Position numbers and translations under genes: made by a program
Assembly (NCBI GenBank): GCA_017410365.1
Contig: JAFQQY010000003.1
Span: 1-64,000 of the forward strand
Direction: 5' to 3'
Origin: Prevotella sp.
GTDB lineage: Bacteria > Bacteroidota > Bacteroidia > Bacteroidales > Bacteroidaceae
DNA: 64,000 nucleotides
Shown here: piece by piece, positions 1 through 9,415 of the stretch
Layout of the letters: each line of letters opens with the position of its first letter
Numbering within the stretch: position 1 is the stretch's first letter
The notes under the pieces: model-generated
Told to the model about the DNA's origin: nothing
Seen by the model: the letters and a program-made list of their open reading frames with translations, nothing else
Database searches by the model: none

Positions 1-115
1 AAGACATCTTAAGGACAAGGACATAGATGAAATTACGGCCAAAATCAATACAAGGCCAAGAAAGAAACTCAATTTTTCAACTCCAATTGAGGAGTTCTTC
101 AATTACTTGTTGTAA
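1..115 (+). mobile_element. IS30-family transposase, C-terminal end (cut by window edge)
   Basis: An open frame runs in from the left edge and stops at 113-115. Its last 37 residues include NTRPRKKLNFSTPIEEFF, which matches the conserved C-terminal end of IS30/IS4351-type transposases (N-x-RPRK-x-L-x-F-x-TP-x-E-x-F). These enzymes carry out DDE-type transposition. Only the tail is in the window, so whether the gene is intact cannot be judged. The terminal inverted repeat of the element would be expected just after the stop, around 115-150, but its partner is outside the window. The element lies where rpsJ would normally sit, directly upstream of the rplC promoter. Confidence 0.75.
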
Positions 116-187
116 ATTTGCACTTGCTTGTTGAATTCGCAGTGTATTAAAAAATATTAAAAAGTATTAATTGTGCATATGACACTA

Positions 188-218
188 TTGCCGATATAGA
201 TAATTATGTGTACCTTTG
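188..218 (+). promoter_or_regulatory. Promoter of the rplC ribosomal protein operon
   Basis: TTG at 188-190 and TACCTTTG at 211-218, 20 bases apart, match the Bacteroidetes primary sigma consensus (TTTG, about 19 bases, TAnnTTTG). Transcription would start near 225, giving a leader of about 175 nt before rplC. In related genomes rplC is usually read through from rpsJ; here the cluster has its own promoter. Confidence 0.75.
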
Positions 219-306
219 CACCCGCAAAAGTGCGTATTGCGCTGGGGTTATACCTAACAATACATTGATTAAGAGCGACTTAACCTTCAAATGCGAAGAA
301 GTGGGC

Positions 307-362
307 GTTTCTTTTTAAGTGTTTTGTTGCGCAGTTCTGCTTAGTTGCACTTAAAAAGAAAC
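307..362 (+). promoter_or_regulatory. Leader hairpin upstream of rplC (15-bp perfect inverted repeat)
   Basis: The arms at 307-321 (GTTTCTTTTTAAGTG) and 348-362 (CACTTAAAAAGAAAC) are perfect reverse complements, with a 26-nt loop that contains a smaller GCAG/CTGC pairing. The hairpin lies inside the mRNA leader, 40 nt before the rplC start. There is no T-run directly after it, so it is not an ordinary intrinsic terminator. Position suggests feedback control of the ribosomal operon (as L4 does on the E. coli S10 leader), but the binding protein is unknown; this is inference. Confidence 0.6.
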
Positions 363-401
363 AAATTTATTTACATTATTATTTTAAATTTTTAAACTGA
401 A

Positions 402-1016
402 ATGCCAGGATTAATTGGAAAAAAAATCGGAATGACATCCGTTTTCAGTGCTGATGGTAAGAATGTTCCATGCACTGTTATCGAAGCTGGTCCTTGTGTT
501 GTAACACAGGTAAAGACCGTCGAGAAAGACGGTTACAAGGCTCTTCAGTTGGGTTTCGGCGAGGCAAAGGAGAAGAATACTTCTAAGCCAATGATGGGAA
601 CCTTCAAGAAGGCTGGTACAACACCAAAGAGCCACTTGGCCGAGTTCAAGTTTGACGAGGAGTATAACCTCGGTGACACAATCACAGTTGACATCTTCAG
701 CGATGTTGAGTTCGTTGACGTTGTTGGTACTTCTAAGGGTAAAGGTTTTCAGGGTGTAATGAAGCGCCACGGATTTGGTGGTGTTGGTCAGAGTACTCAC
801 GGTCAGGACGACCGCGCGCGTAAACCAGGTTCTATCGGAGCTTGTTCTTATCCTGCCAAGGTTTTCAAGGGCATGCGAATGGGTGGACACATGGGTTGCG
901 AGAGAGTAACTACTCAGAACCTTAAAGTTTTGAAAGTGATTCCAGAGCACAATCTTATTCTCGTAAAGGGTAGTGTTGCAGGTCACAATGGTTCAACCGT
1001 TTTAATTAAGAAGTAA
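402..1016 (+). CDS. rplC: 50S ribosomal protein L3
   Basis: 204 residues, full length for L3, which binds 23S rRNA early in assembly and reaches towards the peptidyl-transferase centre. The family segment [20 protein letters not shown] is at about 160-180. The region that carries the N5-methylated glutamine of E. coli L3 (SIGQNQ) reads SIGACS here, so the target glutamine of PrmB is absent. The ATG at 402 follows an A-rich stretch without a Shine-Dalgarno site. It is the first gene of the cluster here, because rpsJ is not upstream. Its stop overlaps the rplD start by one base (TAATG). Confidence 0.98.
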   Translation: MPGLIGKKIGMTSVFSADGKNVPCTVIEAGPCVVTQVKTVEKDGYKALQLGFGEAKEKNTSKPMMGTFKKAGTTPKSHLAEFKFDEEYNLGDTITVDIFSDVEFVDVVGTSKGKGFQGVMKRHGFGGVGQSTHGQDDRARKPGSIGACSYPAKVFKGMRMGGHMGCERVTTQNLKVLKVIPEHNLILVKGSVAGHNGSTVLIKK

Positions 1017-1645
1017 TGGAAATTAGTGTATTAAATATCAATGGTCAGGAGACCGGAAGAAAGGTTGTCCTGAACGATGCGATTTTCGGTATTGAGCCTA
1101 ACGATCACGTTCTTTATTTGGACGTTAAGCAGTATCTTGCAAATCAGCGCCAGGGAACACATAAATCTAAGGAAAGAAGTGAAGTATCTGGTTCTACACG
1201 CAAGTTGGGCCGTCAGAAAGGTGGCGGTGGTGCTCGCCGTGGTGATATCAACTCTCCAGTGCTCGTTGGCGGAGGACGTGTATTCGGTCCAAAACCACGT
1301 GACTATCGCTTTAAGTTGAACAAGAAGGTTAAGGAACTTGCTCGTAGAAGCGCTCTTTCTTACAAGGCTCAGGAGAATGCAATCGTAGTTGTTGAAGACT
1401 TCGCAATGGAGACTCCAAAAACTAAAGAATTCGTAAATATTGCTAAAAATCTTAAAGTTGAAGGCAAGAAGACTCTGTTTGTTTTGCCAGAAGCTAATAA
1501 AAACGTATATTTGTCGGCTCGCAATCTCCAGCGCACTGAGGTTATGATCGCATCATTAATCAATTCTTATAAGGTTTTGAATGCTGATGTTATGGTTATA
1601 ACTGAAAATTCGTTGAAGGCTATCGACAATATCTTAAATAAATAA
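1016..1645 (+). CDS. rplD: 50S ribosomal protein L4
   Basis: 209 residues. L4 lines the peptide exit tunnel through its long basic loop; that loop is visible as [18 protein letters not shown] at about 60-77, followed by the conserved [13 protein letters not shown]. The ATG shares one base with the rplC stop codon, so translation is probably coupled. In E. coli L4 also represses its own operon by binding the leader, which is of interest given the strong hairpin upstream of rplC; nothing here proves the same function. Confidence 0.98.
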   Translation: MEISVLNINGQETGRKVVLNDAIFGIEPNDHVLYLDVKQYLANQRQGTHKSKERSEVSGSTRKLGRQKGGGGARRGDINSPVLVGGGRVFGPKPRDYRFKLNKKVKELARRSALSYKAQENAIVVVEDFAMETPKTKEFVNIAKNLKVEGKKTLFVLPEANKNVYLSARNLQRTEVMIASLINSYKVLNADVMVITENSLKAIDNILNK

Positions 1646-1660
1646 AGGAGATATAAAGAT

Positions 1661-2023
1661 ATGGCATTTATTATAAAACCATTGGTTACTGAGAAGATGA
1701 CCAAGATTACAGACAAGTCTTCTGTTGATAGAACTTATACTCCAAAAGCTGGTAAGAACAGAGGTGTAGAAGTAACAAAGAAGGCTACTCCAAAGTTTGG
1801 TTTCATTGTTAAGCCTGAAGCTAACAAGATTGAGATCAAGAAGGAGATTGAAAGTCTGTATAATGTTACAGTTATTGATGTGAACACAATTCGTTATGCA
1901 GGTAAGCGCTCATCACGCTATACACGTGCAGGTCTTATAAAGGGCCAGAAGAATGCGTTCAAGAAGGCAATCGTTACTCTTAAGGAGGGCGATACTATTG
2001 ATTTTTATAGCAATATACAATAA
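1661..2023 (+). CDS. rplW: 50S ribosomal protein L23
   Basis: 120 residues, about 20 longer than E. coli L23 because of an inserted basic stretch around residues 22-50 (TYTPKAGKNRGVEVTKKA). L23 sits at the tunnel exit and docks trigger factor and SRP. The C-terminal half (NTIRYAGKRSSRYTRAG) is typical of the family. The start follows AAAGGAG at 1644-1650, one of the few Shine-Dalgarno-like sites in this cluster, eleven bases upstream of the ATG. Confidence 0.97.
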   Translation: MAFIIKPLVTEKMTKITDKSSVDRTYTPKAGKNRGVEVTKKATPKFGFIVKPEANKIEIKKEIESLYNVTVIDVNTIRYAGKRSSRYTRAGLIKGQKNAFKKAIVTLKEGDTIDFYSNIQ

Positions 2024-2029
2024 AAAGAA

Positions 2030-2857
2030 ATGGCAGTACGTAAGTTTAAACCGGTAACCCCGGGTCAAAGACACAAAGTTATTGGCACGTTCGAGGAAAT
2101 TACTGCATCCGTGCCAGAGAAGTCTCTCGTTTACGGTAAGAAGTCTACTGGTGGTCGTAATAACACCGGTAAGATGACTGTTCGCTATATGGGTGGCGGT
2201 CACAAGAAAAAGTATCGTCTTATCGACTTTAAGCGTGAGAAGGATGGTGTTCCAGCAGTAGTAAAGACAATTGAGTACGATCCAAATCGTTCGGCTCGTA
2301 TCGCATTGCTTTTCTATGCTGATGGTGAAAAACGTTATATTATTGCTCCTAATGGACTGCAGGTTGGTGCAACCTTGATGTCAGGTGCGGAAGCTGTGCC
2401 AGAGATTGGTAATGCTCTTCCACTCGCTAACATTCCAGTGGGTACTGTAATTCACAACATTGAATTACGCCCAGGTCAGGGTGCTCTGCTCGTTCGTTCG
2501 GCTGGTAATTTCGCTCAGTTGACTTCTCGTGAGGGCAGCTACTGTGTAGTTAAGCTTCCTTCTGGCGAGACACGTCAGATTCTTAGTGCTTGTAAAGCAA
2601 CTGTAGGTAGTGTAGGTAACTCAGACCACGCACTTGAGCAGTCTGGTAAGGCTGGTCGTACACGTTGGTTCGGTAAGCGTCCTCACAACCGTGGTGTAGT
2701 AATGAACCCACATGATCACCCAATGGGTGGTGGTGAAGGTCGTCAGTCTGGAGGTCACCCACGTTCACGCAAGGGTCTGTATGCTAAGGGTCTCAAGACA
2801 CGTGCACCTAAGAAGCTTTCTAATAAGTATATCATTGAAAGAGCTAATAAGAAGTAA
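2030..2857 (+). CDS. rplB: 50S ribosomal protein L2
   Basis: 275 residues, standard length. L2 is needed for subunit joining and lies close to the peptidyl-transferase centre. The signature around the conserved histidine is present: [20 protein letters not shown] at about residues 223-242, with the downstream HPRSRKGL. The start is 6 bases after the rplW stop. Confidence 0.99.
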   Translation: MAVRKFKPVTPGQRHKVIGTFEEITASVPEKSLVYGKKSTGGRNNTGKMTVRYMGGGHKKKYRLIDFKREKDGVPAVVKTIEYDPNRSARIALLFYADGEKRYIIAPNGLQVGATLMSGAEAVPEIGNALPLANIPVGTVIHNIELRPGQGALLVRSAGNFAQLTSREGSYCVVKLPSGETRQILSACKATVGSVGNSDHALEQSGKAGRTRWFGKRPHNRGVVMNPHDHPMGGGEGRQSGGHPRSRKGLYAKGLKTRAPKKLSNKYIIERANKK

Positions 2858-2879
2858 TTAAGTTAACTAAGTGTAAATT

Positions 2880-3146
2880 ATGAGTCGTTCATTAAAAAAA
2901 GGTCCGTATATCAACGTGTCTCTCGAGAAGAAGATTCTCGCTATGAATGAAAGTGGCAAGAAGACTGTTGTTAAGACTTGGGCCAGAGCTTCAATGATTT
3001 CCCCAGATTTCGTGGGACATACAGTTGCAGTTCATAACGGTAATAAATTTATTCCTGTTTACATTACTGAGAACATGGTAGGACACAAGCTTGGTGAGTT
3101 TTCTCCAACACGTCGTTTCGGTGGTCACTCAGGCAACAGAAAGTAA
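2880..3146 (+). CDS. rpsS: 30S ribosomal protein S19
   Basis: 88 residues. S19 binds 16S rRNA in the head of the small subunit together with S13. The N-terminal [11 protein letters not shown] and the C-terminal [18 protein letters not shown] are diagnostic. It lies between rplB and rplV as in the universal S10 operon order. Confidence 0.99.
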   Translation: MSRSLKKGPYINVSLEKKILAMNESGKKTVVKTWARASMISPDFVGHTVAVHNGNKFIPVYITENMVGHKLGEFSPTRRFGGHSGNRK

Positions 3147-3191
3147 TCCCAGGAATAATTAATAATCAAGATTAAAGAATTAAGAATTAAA

Positions 3192-3593
3192 ATGGGAGCA
3201 AGAAAACATATTAAGGCTGAAGAAAGAAAGGCAGCCCTTAAAACACAGTATTTTGCTAAGCTGAAAGGCTGTCCGTCTTCTCCACGCAAGATGCGCTATG
3301 TTGTTGACATGGTACGCGGTATGGAGGTAGATCGTGCACTTGCAGTGCTCAGATTCTCTAAGAAGGCAGCTGCAGCTGATGTTGAGAAGCTTCTCCGCTC
3401 AGCAATCGCTAACTGGGAGGCTAAGAATGATCGCAAGGCAGAAGCCGGTGAGCTTTATATTACTAAGATCTTCGTTGACGAAGGTGTTACTTTGAAGAGA
3501 ATGAGACCGGCACCTCAGGGTCGTGGTTACAGAATCCGTAAGCGTTCTAATCACGTAACTCTGTTTGTTGACGCTAAAACTAATGACAAATAA
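3192..3593 (+). CDS. rplV: 50S ribosomal protein L22
   Basis: 133 residues. L22 lines the exit tunnel with an extended beta-hairpin; the hairpin region [20 protein letters not shown] is at about 96-115. The 45-base gap from rpsS contains short ATTAAGAATTAA-type repeats that run up to the ATG, so no conventional ribosome binding site is visible. Confidence 0.98.
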   Translation: MGARKHIKAEERKAALKTQYFAKLKGCPSSPRKMRYVVDMVRGMEVDRALAVLRFSKKAAAADVEKLLRSAIANWEAKNDRKAEAGELYITKIFVDEGVTLKRMRPAPQGRGYRIRKRSNHVTLFVDAKTNDK

Positions 3594-3601
3594 TAAGTAG
3601 A

Positions 3602-4327
3602 ATGGGACAGAAAGTTAATCCAATAAGCAACCGTCTTGGTATTGTTAGAGGTTGGGATTCAAATTGGTTCGGAGGCAAGAACTTCGGAGATAACCTGGTA
3701 GAGGATCAGAAAATCCGTAAGTATCTTAACGAGCGCCTTGCTAAGGCTAGCATCGCTAAGATTGTCATCGAGCGTACATTGAAGTTGGTTACCATTACTA
3801 TTTGCACCGCACGTCCGGGTATTGTTATTGGTAAAGGTGGTCAAGATGTTGACAAGTTGAAGGAAGAGTTGAAGAAGCTCTATGATAAGGAGATTCAGAT
3901 CAACATTTTCGAGGTAAAGAAACCAGAGCTCGACGCAACAATTGTTGCTAATAATATTGCTCGTCAGGTTGAGGGTAAGATTGCTTACCGTCGTGCAATT
4001 AAGATGGCTGTAGCAAATACAATGCGCGCTGGAGCTGAGGGTATAAAGGTTCAGATTACAGGACGTCTGAATGGTGCTGAAATGGCACGTAAGGAAATGT
4101 ATAAGGAAGGACGTACTCCACTTCATACATTCCGTGCAGACATCGATTTCTGTCAGGCAGAGGCTCTTACTAAGGTAGGTCTGTTAGGTATTAAGGTATG
4201 GATTTGCCGTGGCGAAGTTTATGGCAAGCGTGACCTTGCACCTAACTTCACACAGGAGAAGAGCAATGGCCGTTCTAACGGTGGTAACAATGGTGGCAGA
4301 AAGTTCCGTAATAAGAAGAATAAATAA
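3602..4327 (+). CDS. rpsC: 30S ribosomal protein S3
   Basis: 241 residues. S3 forms the mRNA entry channel with S4 and S5. The type-2 KH domain is clear ([20 protein letters not shown], about 75-95), and the C-terminal S3 domain contains the [15 protein letters not shown] stretch. A low-complexity tail rich in Asn, Gly and Arg (about residues 220-241) extends beyond the core, as often seen in Bacteroidetes. Confidence 0.98.
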   Translation: MGQKVNPISNRLGIVRGWDSNWFGGKNFGDNLVEDQKIRKYLNERLAKASIAKIVIERTLKLVTITICTARPGIVIGKGGQDVDKLKEELKKLYDKEIQINIFEVKKPELDATIVANNIARQVEGKIAYRRAIKMAVANTMRAGAEGIKVQITGRLNGAEMARKEMYKEGRTPLHTFRADIDFCQAEALTKVGLLGIKVWICRGEVYGKRDLAPNFTQEKSNGRSNGGNNGGRKFRNKKNK

Positions 4328-4346
4328 TTTAAAGTAAGAAGCTATC

Positions 4347-4775
4347 ATGTTACAACCTAAGAGAGTAAAATATAGAAGACCTCAAGATGGACGTGGAAAT
4401 AAAGGTAACGCCCACAGAGGTACACAGTTGGCTTTCGGTTCTTTTGGTATCAAGACTCTTGAGGCTAAGTGGATTGACAGCCGCCAGATAGAGGCAGCTC
4501 GTGTGGCTGTAAACCGTTACATGCAGCGTGAAGGTCAGGTTTGGATTCGTATTTTCCCTGACAAACCTTTCACACGCAAGCCTGCCGATGTACGTATGGG
4601 TAAGGGAAAGGGAGATCCTGCAGGATGGGTTGCACCTGTTACTCCAGGCCGTATCCTCTTTGAAGTTGAGGGCGTTTCATTTGATATAGCAAAAGAGGCA
4701 CTTCGTCTTGCTGCTCAGAAACTGCCTGTTAAGACTAAGTTTGTTGTTAGACGTGATTACGATAAAAACGCATAA
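4347..4775 (+). CDS. rplP: 50S ribosomal protein L16
   Basis: 142 residues. L16 helps position the A-site tRNA. Family marks are [16 protein letters not shown] at the start, [18 protein letters not shown] in the middle (about 84-101) and [11 protein letters not shown] near the end. The rpmC start follows after 3 bases. Confidence 0.98.
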   Translation: MLQPKRVKYRRPQDGRGNKGNAHRGTQLAFGSFGIKTLEAKWIDSRQIEAARVAVNRYMQREGQVWIRIFPDKPFTRKPADVRMGKGKGDPAGWVAPVTPGRILFEVEGVSFDIAKEALRLAAQKLPVKTKFVVRRDYDKNA

Positions 4776-4778
4776 GCT

Positions 4779-4973
4779 ATGAAGATGACAGAACTGAAAG
4801 GACTTGAGACCAATGAATTGGTTGAAAAGGTAGAGACAGCGGTTGCAGATTACAACCAGATGAAGTTGAACCATGCAATCTCTCCAATGGAGAATCCATC
4901 ACTGATTAAGGCGGCACGTCGTGATATAGCACGTATGAAGACAGAACTCCGTCAAAGAGAACTTAACAAATAA
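4779..4973 (+). CDS. rpmC: 50S ribosomal protein L29
   Basis: 64 residues, two-helix L29, which sits beside L23 at the tunnel exit. Sequence [14 protein letters not shown] followed by a C-terminal [13 protein letters not shown] matches the family. An ATG two codons further in (4785) is a possible alternative start; 4779 is kept because it follows the rplP stop directly. Confidence 0.95.
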   Translation: MKMTELKGLETNELVEKVETAVADYNQMKLNHAISPMENPSLIKAARRDIARMKTELRQRELNK

Positions 4974-4975
4974 TA

Positions 4976-5242
4976 ATGGCCCAGATGGAAACAAGAAATT
5001 TTAGAAAGACAAGACAGGGTGTTGTAATCAGCAACAAAATGGATAAGACCATTGTTATTGCAGCTAAGTTCAAGGAGAAGCACCCAATCTATGGTAAGTT
5101 TGTCCAGAAGACAAAGAAGTACCATGCTCATGATGAGAATAACGAGGCTAACATCGGTGATACAGTACTCGTTATGGAAACCCGTCCTTTGAGCAAAACA
5201 AAGAGATGGAGATTAGTTCAAATTGTTGAAAAAGCTAAGTAA
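4976..5242 (+). CDS. rpsQ: 30S ribosomal protein S17
   Basis: 88 residues, OB-fold primary binder of 16S rRNA. Typical segments are [19 protein letters not shown] and [20 protein letters not shown], then [14 protein letters not shown]. The ATG at 4976 shares its surroundings with the rpmC stop (TAATAATG). Confidence 0.98.
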   Translation: MAQMETRNFRKTRQGVVISNKMDKTIVIAAKFKEKHPIYGKFVQKTKKYHAHDENNEANIGDTVLVMETRPLSKTKRWRLVQIVEKAK

Positions 5243-5244
5243 TT

Positions 5245-5610
5245 ATGATACAAGCAGAATCAAGACTTACAGTATGTGATAACAGCGGTGCACGCGAAGC
5301 TCTCTGCATCCGTGTATTGGGTGGAACCCGCCGTCGTTATGCTAGTGTTGGTGACGTTATTGTCGTATCTGTCAAGAACGTTATCCCATCAAGTGATTTG
5401 AAAAAGGGTGCAGTATCGAAGGCTTTGGTTGTTCGCACAAAGAAGGAGATTCGTCGTGCTGATGGTTCATACATCCGTTTCGATGACAACGCTTGTGTAT
5501 TGCTGAACAACGCAGGTGAAATTCGTGGTAGCCGTATTTTTGGTCCGGTTGCTCGTGAATTGCGCGCAGTGAATATGAAAGTCGTATCTTTGGCACCAGA
5601 GGTTCTTTAA
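5245..5610 (+). CDS. rplN: 50S ribosomal protein L14
   Basis: 121 residues. L14 forms an intersubunit bridge with 16S rRNA. The start [20 protein letters not shown] and the C-terminal [17 protein letters not shown] are diagnostic. Start two bases after the rpsQ stop. Confidence 0.99.
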   Translation: MIQAESRLTVCDNSGAREALCIRVLGGTRRRYASVGDVIVVSVKNVIPSSDLKKGAVSKALVVRTKKEIRRADGSYIRFDDNACVLLNNAGEIRGSRIFGPVARELRAVNMKVVSLAPEVL

Positions 5611-5631
5611 CATTTAAATGTAAGACGAAAA

Positions 5632-5949
5632 ATGAGTAAGTTTAAAATAAAGAAAGACGATACAGTCATCGTATTGGCCGGTGAGGACAAGGGAAAGACT
5701 GGTAAGGTGCTTAAGGTCTTAGTAGAGAAGCAGCGTGCCGTTGTTGAGGGTATCAACATCGTTAACAAGAGCACAAAGCCAAGTGCTAAGAATCCTCAGG
5801 GTGGCTTCGTAAAGCAGGAAGCTCCGATTCATATCTCAAATTTAAGTTTGATAGACCCAAAGAGCGGTAAGCCAACACGTGTTTCTATTAAGCATGAAGG
5901 CAAGAATGTTATTCGTGTTGCTAAAAAGTCAGGGGAGGAGATTAAGTAA
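5632..5949 (+). CDS. rplX: 50S ribosomal protein L24
   Basis: 105 residues. L24 starts 50S assembly at the 5' end of 23S rRNA. The KOW motif [20 protein letters not shown] lies at about 10-29, followed by [12 protein letters not shown]. The stop overlaps the rplE start by one base (TAATG), so the two are probably coupled. Confidence 0.98.
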   Translation: MSKFKIKKDDTVIVLAGEDKGKTGKVLKVLVEKQRAVVEGINIVNKSTKPSAKNPQGGFVKQEAPIHISNLSLIDPKSGKPTRVSIKHEGKNVIRVAKKSGEEIK

Positions 5950-6503
5950 TGAATACAGCACAACTTAAGAAGACTTATGCAGAGCAGATTGCTCCAGCAT
6001 TGGAAAAGCAGTTTAATTACAGTTCTAAGATGCAGGTTCCAGTCCTGAAGAAGATTGTTATCAATCAGGGTCTGGGTGATGCAACACAGGACAAGAAGAT
6101 TATCGAGGTTGCAATCAATGAGATTTCAACTATCACTGGTCAGAAGGCTGTAGCAACATATTCTCGTAAGGATATTGCTAACTTCAAGCTTCGTAAGAAG
6201 ATGCCTATCGGTGTAATGGTTACATTGCGTCGTGAGCGTATGTACGAGTTCCTTGAGAAGCTCGTTCGCGTAGCTCTTCCACGTATCCGCGACTTCAAGG
6301 GTATCGAGAGCAAGTTCGACGGCCGTGGTAACTATACTCTTGGTATTCAGGAGCAGATTATCTTCCCTGAGATCAATATCGATTCAGTAGACCGTATACA
6401 GGGTATGAACATTACTTTTGTTACAACTGCAAAGACAGACGAGGAAGGCTATGCACTCCTCAAGGCTTTCGGTCTGCCATTTAAGAATGCTAAAAACGAT
6501 TAA
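5949..6503 (+). CDS. rplE: 50S ribosomal protein L5
   Basis: 184 residues. L5 binds 5S rRNA and contacts the P-site tRNA. Family blocks include [37 protein letters not shown] and the [17 protein letters not shown] block near 130-146. Confidence 0.99.
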   Translation: MNTAQLKKTYAEQIAPALEKQFNYSSKMQVPVLKKIVINQGLGDATQDKKIIEVAINEISTITGQKAVATYSRKDIANFKLRKKMPIGVMVTLRRERMYEFLEKLVRVALPRIRDFKGIESKFDGRGNYTLGIQEQIIFPEINIDSVDRIQGMNITFVTTAKTDEEGYALLKAFGLPFKNAKND

Positions 6504-6508
6504 GAGAT

Positions 6509-6811
6509 ATGGCAAAGGAATCAATGAAGGCTCGCGAGGTTAAGCGTGCAAAGTTAGTAGCTCGTTACGCTGAGAAACGCGCAGCATTGAAGAAGATTAT
6601 CGCAACATCAGAAGACCCATCTGAAGCATACGAGGCAGCTCGTAAGCTTCAGAGCATCCCAAAGAACGCTAATCCAATCCGTCTGCACAACCGTTGCAAG
6701 ATCACTGGACGTCCAAAGGGATATATGCGTCAGTTCGGTCTTTCTCGTATCCAGTTCCGTGAGATGGCTTCTAGCGGTCTTATTCCTGGAGTAAAGAAGG
6801 CTAGTTGGTAA
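6509..6811 (+). CDS. rpsN: 30S ribosomal protein S14 (zinc-independent form)
   Basis: 100 residues, the longer S14 type. The C-terminal block [20 protein letters not shown] is present, but there is a single cysteine and no CxxC pairs, so this is the zinc-free form. It is followed by a 71-base gap, the largest in the spc part of the cluster, with a small hairpin (TCGGG/CCCGA, about 6848-6862). Confidence 0.98.
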   Translation: MAKESMKAREVKRAKLVARYAEKRAALKKIIATSEDPSEAYEAARKLQSIPKNANPIRLHNRCKITGRPKGYMRQFGLSRIQFREMASSGLIPGVKKASW

Positions 6812-6882
6812 TCCAAGAGACTAAAGAGAGTTTTTTATTTAATATTGTCGGGGTAGTCCCGATTAATTAAAATTTTATTTTT

Positions 6883-7278
6883 ATGACAGATCCAATAGCA
6901 GATTATCTGACGAGGTTGAGAAACGCAATCATGGCTAATCACCGTGTTGTTGAAGTACCAGCTTCAAACTTGAAGAAGGAAATCACTAAGATCCTCTTCG
7001 AGAAGGGTTACATTCTGAACTACAAGTTCGTTGAGGATGGACCACAGGGAACAATTAAGGTTGCTTTGAAGTACAATCCTGCAACAAGAGAGAATGCAAT
7101 CAAGTGCCTTAAGAGAGTGTCTACACCAGGTCTTCGTAAGTACACTGGTTACAAAGACATGCCGAGAGTAATTAACGGATTAGGTATTGCAATTTTATCT
7201 ACATCCAAAGGTGTAATGACAGACAAAGAAGCTGCCGCACTTAAGATCGGTGGTGAAGTTCTTTGCTATGTATATTAA
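6883..7278 (+). CDS. rpsH: 30S ribosomal protein S8
   Basis: 131 residues. S8 binds the central domain of 16S rRNA and in E. coli represses the spc operon. N-terminal DPIADYLTRLRNAIMANHR and C-terminal GLGIAILSTSKGVMTDKEA are diagnostic. The start is preceded by an AT-rich leader rather than by a coupled stop codon. Confidence 0.99.
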   Translation: MTDPIADYLTRLRNAIMANHRVVEVPASNLKKEITKILFEKGYILNYKFVEDGPQGTIKVALKYNPATRENAIKCLKRVSTPGLRKYTGYKDMPRVINGLGIAILSTSKGVMTDKEAAALKIGGEVLCYVY

Positions 7279-7295
7279 TTGGGGAGGATTCGATT

Positions 7296-7865
7296 ATGTC
7301 AAGAATAGGAAAATTGCCAATTAGTATTCCTGCAGGTGTTACAGTATCTCAGAGTAATGATGGTATCGTAACAGTAAAAGGTCCAAAGGGTGAACTTTCA
7401 CAGAAGGTGGATTCATCAATCATCGTTAAGATAGCTGATGGTCAGATCGTATTTGAGGTAGACGAGAACAACGCTGTTAACTACAAGCAGAAGCAGGCTT
7501 TCCATGGTCTTTATCGTTCACTTATTAACAACATGGTTGTAGGTGTTAGTGAAGGCTATAAGAAGGTGCTTGAGCTCGTAGGTGTAGGTTATCGCGTTTC
7601 TAACCAAGGTAATATCATTGAGTTCTCTCTCGGTTACACACACCCAATCTTTATCCAGCTTCCAAATGAGGTTAAGGTAGAGACAAAGTCTGAGAGAAAC
7701 CAGAACCCAGTTATCATCCTTGAGTCTTGCGACAAGGCGTTGCTTGGTCTTATTTGTGCAAAAATTCGTTCTTTCCGCAAACCTGAACCATATAAGGGTA
7801 AGGGTATTTTGTTCCAGGGCGAGGTTATCCGTAGAAAGTCTGGTAAGTCAGCATCAGCTAAGTAA
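7296..7865 (+). CDS. rplF: 50S ribosomal protein L6
   Basis: 189 residues. L6 lies near the GTPase-associated region. The frame is open upstream to a TTG at 7263 that overlaps rpsH, but the ATG at 7296 gives the conserved N-terminus MSRIGKLPISIPAGV and follows GGGGAGG at 7281-7287, so it is the likely start. The C-terminal KIRSFRKPEPYKGKGI is the L6 signature. Confidence 0.98.
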   Translation: MSRIGKLPISIPAGVTVSQSNDGIVTVKGPKGELSQKVDSSIIVKIADGQIVFEVDENNAVNYKQKQAFHGLYRSLINNMVVGVSEGYKKVLELVGVGYRVSNQGNIIEFSLGYTHPIFIQLPNEVKVETKSERNQNPVIILESCDKALLGLICAKIRSFRKPEPYKGKGILFQGEVIRRKSGKSASAK

Positions 7866-7883
7866 CTTTAATTATTTACGATT

Positions 7884-8228
7884 ATGACAACAAAGAAAGT
7901 AGAAAGACGAATTAAGATAAAGTATAGAATTCGTAAGAACGTATTCGGTACAGCCGAGCGTCCACGTATGAGTGTATTCCGCAGCAATAAGCAGATCTAC
8001 GTTCAGATTATTAACGATTTGGAGGGTAAGACTCTTGCTTCTGCTTCTTCTTTAGGTCTTGAGGCAATGCCAAAGATTCAGCAGGCTGAGAAAGTAGGTG
8101 AAATGGTTGCTAAGAAGGCACAGGAAGCTGGTATTACAGCTGTTGTGTTCGACCGTAACGGTTATCTTTATCATGGCCGTGTAAAGTCGCTCGCTGATGC
8201 AGCACGTAAAGGTGGACTTAATTTTTAA
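7884..8228 (+). CDS. rplR: 50S ribosomal protein L18
   Basis: 114 residues. L18 carries 5S rRNA into the large subunit with L5. Typical blocks are [20 protein letters not shown] and the C-terminal [20 protein letters not shown] followed by ARKGGLNF. Confidence 0.98.
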   Translation: MTTKKVERRIKIKYRIRKNVFGTAERPRMSVFRSNKQIYVQIINDLEGKTLASASSLGLEAMPKIQQAEKVGEMVAKKAQEAGITAVVFDRNGYLYHGRVKSLADAARKGGLNF

Positions 8229-8234
8229 TCGATT

Positions 8235-8747
8235 ATGGCAATGAATAAAGTTAAAATAAACAGTGACGTTGAGTTGAAGGACAGATTGGTTGCCATCAAC
8301 CGTGTTACAAAGGTAACCAAGGGAGGTCGTACCTTTACATTTGCAGCAATTGTTGTTGTCGGCGACGGCAATGGTATAATTGGCTGGGGATTAGGTAAGG
8401 CTGGTGAAGTAACCGCAGCTATTGCCAAGGGTGTTGAAGCAGCTAAGAAGAATCTTGTTAAGGTTCCTGTACTTAAGGGTACAATTCCTCACGAGATGGA
8501 GGCACGTTTTGGTGGCGCTCAGGTATTCTTGAGACCAGCAGCAGCCGGTACCGGACTTGTTGCCGGTGGTGCTATGCGTGCTGTACTTGAGAGTGTTGGT
8601 GTTAAGGATGTGCTTGCTAAGTCAAAGGGTTCTTCTAACCCTCACAATCTGGTAAAGGCTACTATCGTTGCATTGAGCAAGATGCGTGATGCTTACACTA
8701 TTGCAGGTACACGTGGAATCAGTATGGAAAAAGTATTTAGAGGATAA
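8235..8747 (+). CDS. rpsE: 30S ribosomal protein S5
   Basis: 170 residues. S5 affects decoding fidelity and mRNA unwinding with S3 and S4. The S5 double-stranded RNA-binding block ([20 protein letters not shown], then [19 protein letters not shown]) occupies about 12-54. An ATG at 8241 is an alternative start two codons downstream. Confidence 0.98.
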   Translation: MAMNKVKINSDVELKDRLVAINRVTKVTKGGRTFTFAAIVVVGDGNGIIGWGLGKAGEVTAAIAKGVEAAKKNLVKVPVLKGTIPHEMEARFGGAQVFLRPAAAGTGLVAGGAMRAVLESVGVKDVLAKSKGSSNPHNLVKATIVALSKMRDAYTIAGTRGISMEKVFRG

Positions 8748-8759
8748 GGAGATTTTGAT

Positions 8760-8936
8760 ATGGCAACAATAAAGATTCAACAGGTAAAGAGTAAAATCGG
8801 TGCTCCTATTGATCAGAAGCGTACATTGCAGGCTCTTGGCCTTCGCAAGATTTCACAGATTGTTGAGTGTGAAGATACTCCTTCTATCCGCGGTATGATT
8901 CGCAAGGTACACCACTTAGTGAAAGTAGTTGACTAA
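8760..8936 (+). CDS. rpmD: 50S ribosomal protein L30
   Basis: A 58-residue gene between rpsE and rplO, beginning [16 protein letters not shown] and ending with the L30 helix pattern [16 protein letters not shown]. Position, length and the LQALGLRKI core all fit L30. The ATG is 12 bases after the rpsE stop, next to AAGGAG at 8746-8751, a Shine-Dalgarno-like site. Confidence 0.96.
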   Translation: MATIKIQQVKSKIGAPIDQKRTLQALGLRKISQIVECEDTPSIRGMIRKVHHLVKVVD

Positions 8937-8964
8937 TTAATTCAAACATTTAACAGACACGATT

Positions 8965-9411
8965 ATGAAATTACATAATTTAACACCAGCAGCTGGTTCT
9001 ACACACTCTCGTCGTAGAATTGGTCGTGGACCAGGTTCTGGTCTCGGTGGTACTTCTACACGTGGTCACAAGGGTGCTAAGGCTCGTTCTGGTTACAAGA
9101 AGAAGATAGGTTTCGAAGGTGGTCAGATGCCTTTGCAGCGTCGTCTTCCTAAGGCTGGTTTCAAGAATATCAACCACAAGGAGTATTTCGCAGTAAACAT
9201 TTCAACACTTCAGAAGATTGCTGAAGAGAAGAACATTGCTAAAATCGGTATAGCAGAGCTCGTTGCTGCTGGTCTTACTAGCGGTAAGGAACTTGTAAAG
9301 GTTCTCGGTAACGGTGAACTTACAATAAAGCTCGATGTAGAGGCTAATGCATTCTCAAAGTCAGCTGAAGAGGCTATTAAAGCAGTAGGTGGTAACGCAA
9401 CAATAATCTAA
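8965..9411 (+). CDS. rplO: 50S ribosomal protein L15
   Basis: 148 residues. L15 is a late-assembly large-subunit protein. The glycine/arginine-rich N-terminus (GSTHSRRRIGRGPGSGLGG, about 11-29) and GFEGGQMPLQRRLPKAGF are diagnostic. secY starts 4 bases after the stop. Confidence 0.98.
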   Translation: MKLHNLTPAAGSTHSRRRIGRGPGSGLGGTSTRGHKGAKARSGYKKKIGFEGGQMPLQRRLPKAGFKNINHKEYFAVNISTLQKIAEEKNIAKIGIAELVAAGLTSGKELVKVLGNGELTIKLDVEANAFSKSAEEAIKAVGGNATII

Positions 9412-9415
9412 GATA

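Noticed and set aside
7263..7865. Upstream TTG start for L6
   Set aside because: It would overlap rpsH and add eleven residues absent from the family; the ATG at 7296 gives the conserved N-terminus.
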